A stretch of 60,000 nt of DNA from Mesostigma viride (Eukaryota; Streptophyta; Mesostigmatophyceae; Mesostigmatales; Mesostigmataceae), in assembly GCA_009746045.1 (NCBI GenBank), contig RPFO01000156.1, positions 3,715,091 through 3,775,090 on the forward strand, in the 5' to 3' direction. Under the pieces are notes generated by a model, which was given only the letters and a program-made list of their open reading frames with translations, was not told the origin of the DNA and made no database searches. The translations under genes were made by a program, and so were the position numbers. Of this stretch, positions 13,055 through 59,266 are shown one piece after another; within the stretch, counting starts at the first letter, position 1, and each line of letters begins with the position of its first letter.

Positions 13055-16000
13055 ATGTGCCCACCTGCTGTAGCGGCCACGTCTCCATCGTCTGCCGAAA
13101 CATCCGTACGCGAAAAAACTACGCCTGGTGAGGTGAGCACACGCCATGCCGGAGGGCTCTATTGGAATGTGTTCCGGTTAGGAGTTCGTTATTACACCCA
13201 TATGATTTATATTTGCGTAACTTGCTGGACACGCTCCTCGGTCTTTCAATACCAGCTAAACGTGGTGACAGCGTGCCTCGTCGCGTGTTGCTGGGTAATA
13301 GCCGTTCGGCCAATCCGTTGACACGGCCGGTGTGAAGATCTTGAAGAAGCCCTGGATTAAACTATTTCAAGCAGTCCTCTCCTTTGCTCAGTCCATCCTC
13401 TTTTGTTATACTCTCTTTGCCTTTTTTATGCTGCGCTTTAGCTTACCTGCATGCATGACCATGCATGTACCTGTTGGCTAATTGGTTGTCTGCAATTGGT
13501 CCTACTACAGGCGGGTAAGAGCTGCTCGACATTAACCTTAGAATGCAACAGCGGGCCCGTCCATTCCCTGTTAATTGAGAAGGGAATACTGTTTGCCGCG
13601 TTTGGGAAGCCAGCATGCGTGAAAGCTTGGAACATCAGAGAATGCGTGTGGGTCGCCACCCTGTCCGGCCATGCCTCGGCCATCAAAGCCATGGCCATCT
13701 ACGGCCGCAAGCTGTACACCGGGTCCGTGGACTGCACCATCCGGGCGTGGAGCCTCGAAACGTACGCGTGCCTGGGCGTGCTGCGCGGCCACATGGGAGC
13801 CGTCCTCTGCCTCCAGGTCATCGGCGACCAGCTGTGGAGCGGCGGCGCGGACAAGCGGATCAAGGGCTGGCACCTGGCGGAGGGTAAGCACACCAAACTC
13901 GTCAGCATCGGCGGCTTCTCGGAGGCGGTGACGTCGCTGGCAGTCCACGACGGCCTTCTGGTGAGCCGCTGCGCGGACAGCACCATCCAGCTGTGGCGCG
14001 TGGACGAGGCGGGCGCGCAGGCGGTGTGCGCGGCGACGGTGGAGGCGCATGCGCTGCACAGCCACACGAGCCTGGCGCACTCGCTGGCCGTGTCGCACGG
14101 CGTGGTCTACAGCGGGTCGCACTGTGACGGCATCAAGGCCTGGTCGCTCGCGCAGCACCGGTGGCTGCCCATCATGCGCGGGCACGAGGGCAGCGTGCAG
14201 GACCTGGCCACGCTGTCCTCACCGCGCGCATGGCCGGCGGGGGACAAGGGGCACGCGCGCCACCACACGCCGCTAATGGCCACGCATTTTGAGCTGCTCG
14301 TCAGCGGGTCGAAAGACGGCACTGCAAAGGTGAGGGTCAAGTGGCGCCTCAAAGGTCAGGGTAGAAAGACGGTCACGCAAAGGTATAATCCGGTATGGCT
14401 AAGGTAAGGGGTCGCCCCGACCAACGATCAGCGGCTGGTGGCACTAACGGCCATTCGGCGGCAAGCCGATGCCTGTGCTGACACGACCTTGCGCTTGCAG
14501 GGCCGCGTAGGGCAACCGGCGAACGAATTGTGGCCTGTTACTCTAGTGCAGGGGGCACGTCACCATGTCCCCTGCATGGTGACGTGGCAGCATGTGCGGG
14601 CCCCCACAGCAATTGCTGCACCCATGGCCCTTCCCTGTGCGCTGGTCGGGTGCCCCTGCATCTCCCTCCTGTGGTCGACCTGGTGATGCGATGAGGGCGG
14701 CCGCTGATGCTCCGACGCCAGCTCATCACCTCCTGGTGACCAAGGGGCGGGTGCAGGGGCATGCAAGGTCAAGTCGATGGGACTTGTATGGTTGACCACA
14801 TCTGTTGACGCCCAGCCCTGCATCTGGCCCAATGTGTAGGCTCCCGTGCACGCGCCCCTCTGTGTGATGGATGCTCCTCGGATGTGCGTGCGTGGGGGCG
14901 CTTGGTCATTGGTGTGGGGGTGCTGCGCTGTGTGTTGCCGATGGGGTCAACACGCGCAGATTAGTACATCAGCCACTTGGTGAACGCATCAAACACGTGC
15001 ACGCGCCATCCCCCCCTCCCTCCCTTGCCGGCGCTTCCCCACCGGCAATATCCCATGCGCCCCTCCCCCCTACGCGCGCAGGTGTGGTCGCTAGAGGAAC
15101 CGGCCCACCTGGTGGCCAGCCTGGAAGAGCACACCGCCGCTGTCACCTGTGTGGCGGTGGCCAGTGCCGAGGAGGTGAGCTGGCGGACAGGGGGCGACCG
15201 CAAGGGGGGGGCTGCATGTGAGGGGGCCAATGCGTTGGAAGGGGAAGGCGAGGAGAGCTCGGAGGAAGGCAGCGTGTGCAGGCCGACGACCGTGCTGGTG
15301 TTCACGGGGTCCGAAGACACGCTCGTTAAGGTGAGCACGCGAAGGGACACCTGGCGCCCGTGCCTGTCGCCGTCACACAAGTACAAACAAGTAAACACAT
15401 GTCCAGCAGCCACGCCTCTGTACACAAGCTTGCTCTTTCTTTGCTCCCGTGTGGACCCTTCAGGGCGGTCGCTGGCCTTGCGCTCGCAGCAAATGTGCTC
15501 CCGCCAGGTGTCCTTCATGCGGGATTGGCGGTAGCGGCCTGTGCCTTGGATGGGCATTGCCACGCCATGTGTCATGCTAGCTGGGCGCTGCCCGTGGAAG
15601 TTTCCATGGCCACCAAAGGCAGGCGACCAGACCCTTGTGGATGGCCCATTGGTAGCTGCGACGGCACAACACAGTGACCAGGGGGGCACCACAATACAGT
15701 GACCAGGAGGCAAGCGCAATACATGACCACGAGGCAAACACAATACAGTGACCACGGGGCAAACGCAATACAGTGACCTCGGGGCAAACGCAACAGTGAC
15801 CAGGGGGCAGACCCACGCAATACAGTGACCCCCTACTCGCAGCGTGTGGTCCGCCCACCTAGCCGGGTCGCCGGCTGTGGCCTGACCGACTGTGGAGGCA
15901 GGCGCGCCCTCCTTCCCGCGTGTCAATGGCACCGCTGCCACCCCCATTTCCGCTCCTGCTTTGTCCCAACATCCTTGGGTTGCTCTGGCTGATATGCCCT

Positions 16001-16386
16001 TTTAGCTCCCTGCAAGCGAGGCGGGCTTCTTGCCTGCTCTCCCTCCGTCTGTTGGCCTCACGTCCTGCAGCCATGGCACTGTCTTTTGGGGGTAGATCCG
16101 GAGGTGGCGAGCGGAGGGAAGCTGGGCCCATGCTTTGAGACAGTACGACTACATAAGGTCTGTTTCCTAGTCTGCGCACTCCGCTGACGCGTTTTGTGTC
16201 ACACCGGTATCAGTAGTATGCCAATGGTTGATTGCCGAGGAGTGAGCGGGAAGTGTCTGATTTCTGCACTGGTTGCGTGAGGCTGCTGAGTATGTTTGGG
16301 TGTTTCTGCGTGCACCTGCTGGTGCTCCCTTGCGCCGACTGCAGGTGTGGGAGACGAGGGTGGCACCGACATTGGTGGATGCTTAA
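13055..16386 (+). CDS. WD40-repeat protein, complete four-exon gene (395 aa)
   Basis: Exons are 13,055-13,132; 13,511-14,329; 15,082-15,330; and 16,345-16,386, totalling 1,188 nt with every junction in phase 0. The protein starts MCPPAVAATSPSSAETSV, a 30-residue Ser/Thr-rich tail. About seven WD40 blades follow, with recognisable ends such as VKAWN, CTIRAWS, KRIKGWHL, STIQLWRV, DGIKAWS, GTAKVWS and a final VKVWE. The last exon is only 13 codons plus stop (TAA) and completes the final blade. Insertions occur in the last two blades, one of them acidic. The protein resembles the propeller of ZFWD, TRAF7 or myosin-heavy-chain-kinase proteins, but I see no RING, zinc finger or F-box in it, so a specific function cannot be given. 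Its first codon lies about 30-70 bp from the start of the opposite-strand ankyrin/SPRY gene, so the two may share a promoter. Confidence 0.85.
14306..14390 (+). repeat. Degenerate duplicate of an exon end and donor in the WD40 gene
   Basis: The exon end GGGTCGAAAGACGGCACTGC followed by AAAG|GTGAGG recurs 53 bp downstream in the intron as GGGTAGAAAGACGGTCACGC followed by AAAG|GTATAA. About nine in ten positions match, with the donor GT kept. Confidence 0.75.
15660..15832 (+). repeat. Degenerate tandem repeat (about 27 bp) in the last WD40-gene intron
   Basis: Six to seven imperfect copies of a unit containing CAATACAGTGACCACGGGGC lie in the 15,331-16,344 intron. Spacing varies by several bases. 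Confidence 0.8.
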
Positions 16387-16717
16387 CCTGAATGTGTGGT
16401 GCGCTCTTCTACCTACCCGGTGCATACCTGCCAGAAGACAGTGCCATCAATTGCTACGACTGTTTTGCTGGCCAGTGTGAATTCGCCCCATTCACTTAGG
16501 TACGGATTAAGGCCATGGTCTCCATCTGTGCTGTCTTGGAAGGCATGCGGTCGCATGCGTTGAAGCGCGACAACCATAACTGGCTACCTGTTTGTGGCCT
16601 GATTTGAAAATTTCGCAGGTTTTCCGCACGCAACCTCAGGCTTCATGGCCTGCCCAGGTGGCCCAACAAAGGGCATAGAGATTCTAATTCACACATTCAT
16701 AGTCTGAGCAGCTCGCT

Positions 16718-16722
16718 TGTAA
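16718..16722 (+). terminator. Candidate poly(A) signal TGTAA for the WD40 gene
   Basis: TGTAA, the usual green-algal polyadenylation signal, lies about 330 nt after the WD40-gene stop codon. It is the first such motif I see after that stop, within AT-richer sequence. It is a five-base motif, so the call rests on position. Confidence 0.35.
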
Positions 16723-17340
16723 TTAATGATCAGGAACGTCTTTTTTGCCTTTCTATCCTGTGGAGCTTCATGCAATTAAACCCATAAGAGTATGAAATTA
16801 GTGTATGCGAATTAAATATGGGTCATGCGCGGGGGAGAAAATATACAAGCTGTGTACTGCAACGAAGTGTGGAGGCTTTTTTCAGCGCCAAGCTGATGTA
16901 GTCGGTGCATGTCGACGAGTTATAGCTGCATGCCTTGATTTGTACGACAGGGCAATATGTATTAGCTTACAGGCACTGTTGTGTGATAGGGGTTGCTAGG
17001 TCCTTTATTGGTACCCACGTGACGCAGTCTACGTGATAATTAATAACAGGCACTGACAATTATCTTTGTATACTATACGTACTACAAAAATAAATTGTCC
17101 GATTGCATGCACCTGCATGTGGCATGCCATTGGCATGAGGGAAGGGGGGGTCTCTGCCCCCTTCCTGCTGTGCACACACAGGGATTAAATGCACTACGGT
17201 GCTCCGTGACTCCCCAACGGAAGCACGTGTTTAATTACAATAAATTGATGTACCATAGTCTATTCTACGCAGCCGATGTTCCCAAGAATTTGACAAATAA
17301 TTGGTACAAAAAATTTGAATTACATGGACTAGTATTACCC

Positions 17341-17345
17341 TTACA
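17341..17345 (-). terminator. Candidate poly(A) signal TGTAA for VPS15
   Basis: On the minus strand TGTAA occurs about 70 nt after the VPS15 stop at 17,414, in sequence reading GAGTTTGTAAGGG. The distance suits a green-algal mRNA 3' end. Confidence 0.45.
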
Positions 17346-17413
17346 AACTCAGAGCATAGGAGGGACCTTTCATACGCAAGGCCAAAGCACACATGGCCGC
17401 TGCTTACTAGGCA

Positions 17414-52996
<35,583 letters not shown>

Positions 52997-54716
52997 GTTG
53001 TACTGCTCTTAATAGAAAACAAGGTGGACAATTCCGCCCGCAGGATTTCAGCTTACAATTAAAGATGACATGGTAGCTCAGTACGCTACCATTACTGGGA
53101 GGAAGGGTCCGAAAAAACAGGCCAGGCCCATATGTATGCGTAATTACATTTGCGAGCCGAGTTAGCGCGACTGCTATGCTTGACGCGGTGTAGGAGGCGA
53201 TTCAAGTCTTTGCCGCACAAGTGATACATAGAAATTGTCATTCGCAGCGTAGCCAGCGTCCACAACTACTCGCTGCCTCTGACATCCCACATTCGGGCAC
53301 GGAGCATGCCGTGCACTTGATTGCGGGTCTAGCGATTTGAGAGAAACGGGCCAGTCAACAGGCCACTTGCCAACAACTCAATGGCATCTTTTTATCATGG
53401 TACTACTTATTACTTACTATTGCCCGCACTAGCGAGCCTCGCGGTAATTATATCGGGACTGACAAGATAAAACCGACTGGTAATGGACCTCGGTAAAATC
53501 ACGTATAAAAGTCACGACAATCATCTCCAAAACACCAGTGCGAGGCCGCGCACTGCCCCACGATGATACAGGTTTAGGGTCTCGGTTGCCGCAGCAAGCC
53601 TAACTACCAATAGGCGAGTCAGGACTCGAGAGTCAGGAGCCCCGGTTCGGAGTCCGGACTCCGGTCTCCGGTCTCCGGACCTTCGGACTTCGGAGTTAGA
53701 ACGGGGGAGAGGTACAGTCTACAGTAGCGCGCGGTAATGAACTCAAATACAATGGATTATGGAATCATGGGAATAGGCCAATAGGGATGCCTACAAGCTA
53801 TGTTGGCTTTGTCGAGATAGGCAGATCCGAGTAGGAGTGGTATCAGCACAGTGAGCACACCAGTTCCACACCAGAAGCAACACCGGTTTGCCCCGTGCCC
53901 GACCAGCTTATCCAGCCTCTAATAAAAGGGCTACTGTAGGAGTTCTGGAGTTGGTGAGAGAGTACACTGAGAGAGTCAGAGAGACAGATCACTGAGATCA
54001 GTGGTGCATGAGTACTGTACAATCACTGCGCTGATCAGCGAACACGCGCGACTCGTAATTCTGTCACTCTGAACATACGGACTACGGTACTACCTATCCG
54101 CAGCTTCGCACCTCTTCGCACTGTGAAGCCTGCGCGGTCTGCTGGGGGCTGTCGTTGCCGCACGGCGTGGCATGCCATGATGCCAACTTGACAAGTTGCC
54201 GTATGAATGGCGAGTTCTAATTAAGATAACTGGCTTCAAGTTGGCGACCCCGCGCTGGGTCTGCTGGGACTGGTGGCAACTGGAGACATGAAGCTCTTCT
54301 GCTGCCATCGGCCATCGCCAAATATTTGGCGGGAGTAACTACTGTAATTCGTTTTTGTTCGCTTGATTTCGTTGGTGGCCAGTTCTGGTTTTGTCCCTTG
54401 ACTACAGAGCTTGGCCGACGGATTGGGATTGCGTTCGGTGCAAAAAGAAAATTCATCGGGTTTGCATTTTGCAACAAGTAGATTTTCATTTGCGGACAAG
54501 CTGCACCGTCGTCAGGTATGCTAAGAAGTGCTTTCAATGGCATTGTTCGACGGAGATGCAGGCGCGAGTAGGTTCCCTCGCATCCAATGCCTAGAAATCT
54601 ATGAGCTACTTTTCTTGGGAAGCCTTAGAAACGGTGCGCTTGGTTCAGAACGTTTCCTTAGTTAAGTTCAACAGGGAGAAACGTTGTACGTTTCCCGCCA
54701 GCTGGAGACATCACAG
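52997..54716. promoter_or_regulatory. Divergent intergenic region upstream of VPS15 and the 54.7-kb gene
   Basis: The 1.72 kb between two head-to-head start codons must contain both promoters. It has lower GC than the genes and no supported ORF. I see no clear TATA box at a convincing distance. At 53,621-53,698 there is a dense cluster of CCGGA/TCCGG repeats that can fold back on itself. A coding-like minus-strand frame at 54,217-54,543 is probably chance. Confidence 0.5.
53621..53698. repeat. CCGG-rich short direct and inverted repeats in the VPS15 upstream region
   Basis: TCCGGACTCCGG and CCGGTCTCCGGTCTCCGG occur within 80 bp, flanked by GACTCGAGAGTC and TTCGGACTTCGG. The cluster could form a hairpin or be a protein-binding array. 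It stands out from the surrounding sequence. Confidence 0.5.
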
Positions 54717-57700
54717 ATGGCAATGCCGAGGTCCTGTTCGTGGGTGGTTTCCTTAGCCCAGGTAAGGGCTGACTACTTAGAAAACCTTTCTGATGGATGA
54801 AGCTGTACTGGACAGTGACATTTTGGGTGGACAACCTAGCTAGCTACCAACGTTTTTTACACAATCTTCCTCTAGATTGGGCCAGGGCATTCTATGATGT
54901 TCTATACTGCTTTCTTTGTTTTCTCAAGCAGCAAATATCAGGACTTGCTTCTTATCAAGGCGGCCCCAGTTTTGCCGACATCCAAGCTGGGCGGTTCCCG
55001 GAAGGTTTGACTCACGCATCCCGCACAGGAAAGAAAGGGGCGTCACCTCCATGGCTGTGCTCGTCGGCCAAAGCAGCGACCCTAGTATTGGAGCCAGCTG
55101 ACGCCGTTCATGGCGCCGACTTGTTCCAACTGAAGGTGTTGCTGGCTGGTAAAGTTCATGTAAGTAGGTTTCCTATAGAGAGCTGCGCGGCATGACTTGA
55201 CCCCGTGGCCTCGTGGCCGTGTCGGGAGGGGAGGTAGTCCGGTTGGTTTAGGACTCACACTGGCCCCCATCATGTTCCTGTGAAGCCCACGTGGTAATGC
55301 CGTGTGCATGGCATTGGGACAGTGTCGCCTAGGCTCACCGCCATTGCGGAAACTGTGTCCAAGTATACTTTGCGACGGGGAATCCCCCCTTCATGGCCAC
55401 GAAGCCACCTGCATATCTCAGCGCCATGTCTGGTAGCGCTTGGTGGTATGGCGGGTGCGTATGTGCAACTGCACTTCTAACCCCACCTTTTTCTGTTGTG
55501 CTTGCTGGGCTATTCCTCCGGTGCACGTCAGCTGCGGCTGCTTTATTCCTATCGCACCATGATGCTCTCCATAAACATTATTGCAGTATATCCCCTATCC
55601 TGTCACGCCGGCTGCTCTGCTACGCAACACCGCAGGAACAGCACCTGCTCAGCTCGATCTGCTTCGTGTACGTGGCAAGCCCGACCGGGGGCGCAGGGTC
55701 CGTGATCGGGGGCACGGTCTGGATGCGCAGGGGGGCGGCCGAGGTGGGTGGGGGGGGATGATGCAGTGAAGGTGGGTGGGGGAAGATGATGCGGGGCGTA
55801 GGGCCGCTGCACCCCTGTTGCACACCTGGGCAGGTCAGCTACCAGAGATGCTGTCCTCTGCCATCGCAACCAGGGCTCCCGGCCCATCACCACAACTTTC
55901 ATCACATCATGCACGTTTTGTCGGGTTGCTCTCACAACAGGGGTCCACACCTGTCAGGGTGAGTGGTGGGCATGATGCATGCACGCGGATGATGCATGGT
56001 GCTCGTGCATGCATGCTGTACCCCCCCGCTGGTGACCTGGATCAGCTGGATGCGGCCATGTGCCGCCGCACGTGGGGACAGGCGGGCAGAGGTGCTGTCC
56101 GGGCTTCATGCTTGCGTGGGCACGAGCAGGACTAATCTGCATGAGGATGGAGCCCTGTTGCACTATTGCTTGATTACGGCCCCATGCCGGTTGTGTGGCC
56201 ACCTGGGTGAGATGAGAGCAGGTGCCCCCCGCCATGTGCAGGAGGTCGCAGCCTTGTGCTGCCATACGGGACAAAATGGCTCTGGGACCGCTTGGTCCTC
56301 CTCTCCCCGCTTGCCTGCAGCGTCGCACACCGGTGCACACGGTGCCTTCTAGCATTTGCGCACGCGGTGTGCTCTACCTAGCGTACCGGCCGAGCTAGCA
56401 GCTTGGAGTTGTGGCCGCTGCTGGGTTGGAACTTGGTGGGCACAAAGGCAGAGGTCACACGCATCCTGTTGCGTGCGGCGGTGCCTGGTGCGTACCCTTC
56501 CTGTCACAAAGGGATGCCACTTGGGGGGGGGAGATGTTCCTTTCCTCCATGCCATGTTTGGGGATCTCCATTTCATCTCAAGCATTCATGACGGTGCCAT
56601 GGTGCTGTTGCCTGCTTGCATGGAACGACACTTTGTTGCCTTGCTGTGTGCACCTGGCCGTACGACAGGTCCGCAAGTTTATGCTGCAGTTCGCCACGAC
56701 CAGGGAGGCACTGACGTGCTGGCAAACCATTGGGGTAAGCAGTCTGTCCCTATGTTGCATTGCCTAACAGCATCGAAGAAGAACCCATGGCGTGCCATCG
56801 TGGCTACCCCCTGATGCCGTCTAGCTGTCAGCTGTGCATTGCTGGGAAGAGAAGTGCGACCGCACCCTCGCATCCCGGTGCTGGCAACCCGCAGCGGCCA
56901 CCACATACATCGCAGAACACTCAGGTCCCGTCATGCATGGCGGCCTCGGTGTCTGTGTTGTTTGGAAAGCACCTTGCGCCCGCCTGATCTGTCTGGCCTC
57001 CTGTGTGCAGCATGCAAGCCCTTGCGTGGGCCAACAGTGTTTCGGCCTCGGCACATCCATGATGATTGTGGCCGAGCAGCCGTCACTTGCGTTTCTAGCC
57101 ATTGCAGCTGTGTGCGGCCATCTACCCACGTGGGCTAGCAGGACGCCGGTGGGAGATTTGAACGGCCAGTTTTGTGTCTTGGTTACGCCAAAGTGGGGAG
57201 ATAGGTGGCAACGGTCAGGTTCAGCCTTGGTTTGCTCGTGCGGCGGCATGGTGCTGAGCTGCAGGACTGTGCAAGGCTGCCCATTGGTCCATGCCTCGAT
57301 GGTCTCTGCGGCAAGTGTCTTGTTGGAGTCAGCCACTGCGCGAGCTGCATCCTCGGAGAGCACAGCTGCCTGCCTGCAGCTGCCTGTCGCTGAGAAGTAT
57401 GCTTGTTTGGGCGGCTGCGTGTCGCGGTTCCACGGGCATGCTCGATGGCGTGGCGTGGGTAGACCTGGGGATGCACCCTTCCCACGGCAGGACAGCGTCC
57501 ACTGGTCGGCCGACGCATGGTCCCTGGCAAGTGTACCACCATAGCACATCTCCACGTATGGAATGCAGCACATTTCTACCAACTAAGTACATACTGTAGC
57601 GAGCTGCTAGTTATAATATAACGCACTTGCACGGTAGCGTTCAGCCCTCATGTTCTTCCATCTGCACACGCCTGTGCATGCACGTCGCGTCCCCAGGCAC

Positions 57701-59266
57701 AGGACTTGTGCGGGCTTGCCCACGCGCTTGCCTGCACGTCTGTCTGTACGCTCTTCTCCGCTGCACCCCGTTTGCGCGACCGGCGATGTTTCCGCCCAGA
57801 GCTCTATGCGATGCGCCACTCCATGTCCGGCCTGACCTCATCCACCTTGCCCATGCGGTGCACTCGCCCCTGTGTGGCAGAGCCTGTCCAAGCACAACCG
57901 CCGGAGCCTGCGAGCCTTGGCACGCCAGAGGAGAAGGGATGCGGAACAACAGGAAGCCACCGGCAAGCGAGACAGGGAGGTGGCGGCAGATACCTTGCGT
58001 GCTGGGGAGGACGTGACGGCAGACCGCATGGATGAACCAAGGTACGTGCCTGCTCATGGGGCGCACGCACAAACCCCTTTCTTGCCTGGCGCCGTTCACC
58101 CCTTGGGCCAGTGTTCATGGCCACATTTGCCGATGCCACTGCCACCCCTTTCCCCATCTCCCCCTTTCCTTGTCTACCCCCACCCTATGATGCAGCTTCA
58201 TGCCTGCACTTGTTAACCCCGTTTGGACGGCCAAGCTAGCTGGCTTCTTCCCTCTAGTCTTGCGCCCAAGTAACCCACCTCCTCCCTTCATCGACCTGCT
58301 AGCTGGCGCACCTGTCGCAAGGTAACCTGATGGCTCCATGCCCCTGCGTGGGACCCAAACAGAGCGGGTGGTCGGACTCTGCGGGCCATGGGCGCGCTGT
58401 GGTTGTGCCGCGTGGCAACATTGCGCCCCCTGTGATGCCCCCTGTTGGCACCACCATGCATGTCCTTGGGGACGGACAGCCATCGGCGGGCGTGTCACTC
58501 AGTGGTTTGGCACTTTATTCAAAAGCTTGCCACACTTAAATTCTGGTACTTTTATTATTCTCCACCATTTGTGTTGATTTGCTGCTGCCACTTCCAATTC
58601 TGTAACCTGTTCTTTAGAAGCTATGCCCATGGAAGGTCCTTACTGCTGCTGGCACAGCTGCACATGCTCTTATGAAGCAAGGGTATGGGTGTGTGCTGGC
58701 ATCTGCGAGGTGGCGCGTGCGATGGCTGCACCAACGCCATGGCTTCACAAGCCTTGGTCGCGAGGCCCTAATTTCAAAACAGGTACGGTGCGGGTAGCAC
58801 GTGCAAGCCTGACAGGGACCACGTGGCCATTCACCCTGGGAGAACCTGCAGGAAGACGTCCGTGAAAAGGCCCAAGATCAATTCCCAGGGCAGCCAGGGG
58901 GACACCCTGAAGGGCGACAACTCCAGGTCGTTGCCATCATCAGACAATGCTCAGCACCTGGAAGACTTCGCTTCGCTCAAGGTGAGGTCTGCATGCACCA
59001 TCCGCTGGCATGTGACAGAGTGTTCATTAGATTGCCTGCCACCCTGTCCCCCTCGCTTCGTTCGCCTGCAGCCTGTGGAGGACCGTGCTTGTTTACACGC
59101 AACGGCACCGTGCTTCTATTGCACGTGGTGCCATCGCAATTCAGCATCACCGCGTGCATCATGTTCTAGCAAAACACTTCCATCATGCCACTGCACATGC
59201 ATCCTTGCAAAGCCCATATTTATGCAGTTAGGACTTAATTGCCATCATACATCGGCTTGCCCATAA
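54717..59266 (+). CDS. Unassigned multi-exon gene (about 367 aa); remote resemblance to meiotic PHS1
   Basis: Phase-consistent exons are 54,717-54,761; 54,932-55,159; 55,333-55,454; 55,587-55,743; 56,669-56,734; 57,881-58,041; 58,852-58,981; and possibly 59,072-59,266 with stop TAA. Donors are strong (CAG|GTAAGG, CAT|GTAAGT, GGG|GTAAGC). The protein starts MAMPRSCSWVV and continues PPWLCSSAKAATLVLEPADA, LLAGKVH, then VQVYFATGNPPFMATKPPA, ICFVYVASPTGG, and a strand-helix unit VRKFMLQFATTREALTCW. It ends in a basic, charged tail (KHNRRSLRALARQRRR). The pattern WxxSSxxAxLxL, a strand ending FVY, then KFxLxF with a following helix recalls plant POOR HOMOLOGOUS SYNAPSIS 1, and the length is similar. 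That comparison is from memory and weak. The last exon is uncertain. Confidence 0.6.
55941..55958 (+). other. Possible 18-nt microexon in the 54.7-kb gene
   Basis: An acceptor (CTCTCACAACAG) at 55,940 and a good donor (AGG|GTGAGT) at 55,959 bracket 18 nt in phase 0 (GSTPVR). It fits the frame between exons 4 and 5, but direct splicing without it is equally consistent. Confidence 0.25.
56735..57880. other. 1.1-kb intron with long overlapping ORFs on both strands
   Basis: Inside this intron the plus strand is open for 236 codons (56,834-57,544) and the minus strand for 253 codons (56,821-57,582). Both translations are compositionally mixed, not low-complexity. Neither matches a family I recognise. 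At most one can be real, and either may be the remnant of a mobile element or a chance frame in GC-rich DNA. Confidence 0.35.

Larger units (their letters stand above)
16387..17413. other. Convergent intergenic spacer, AT-richer
   Basis: The region between two convergent stop codons has clearly lower GC than the flanking genes and no convincing ORF. It presumably holds both 3' untranslated regions. I see no RNA gene or repeat in it. Confidence 0.6.

Noticed and set aside
13571-14185. Minus-strand 204-codon ORF over the WD40 gene
   Set aside because: Antisense shadow of WD40 exon 2, rich in Arg/Ala/His as expected for a reversed GC-rich coding strand.
54217-54543. Minus-strand 108-codon ORF upstream of the 54.7-kb gene
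   Set aside because: No splice or start context, overlaps the promoter region, and no domain could be seen.
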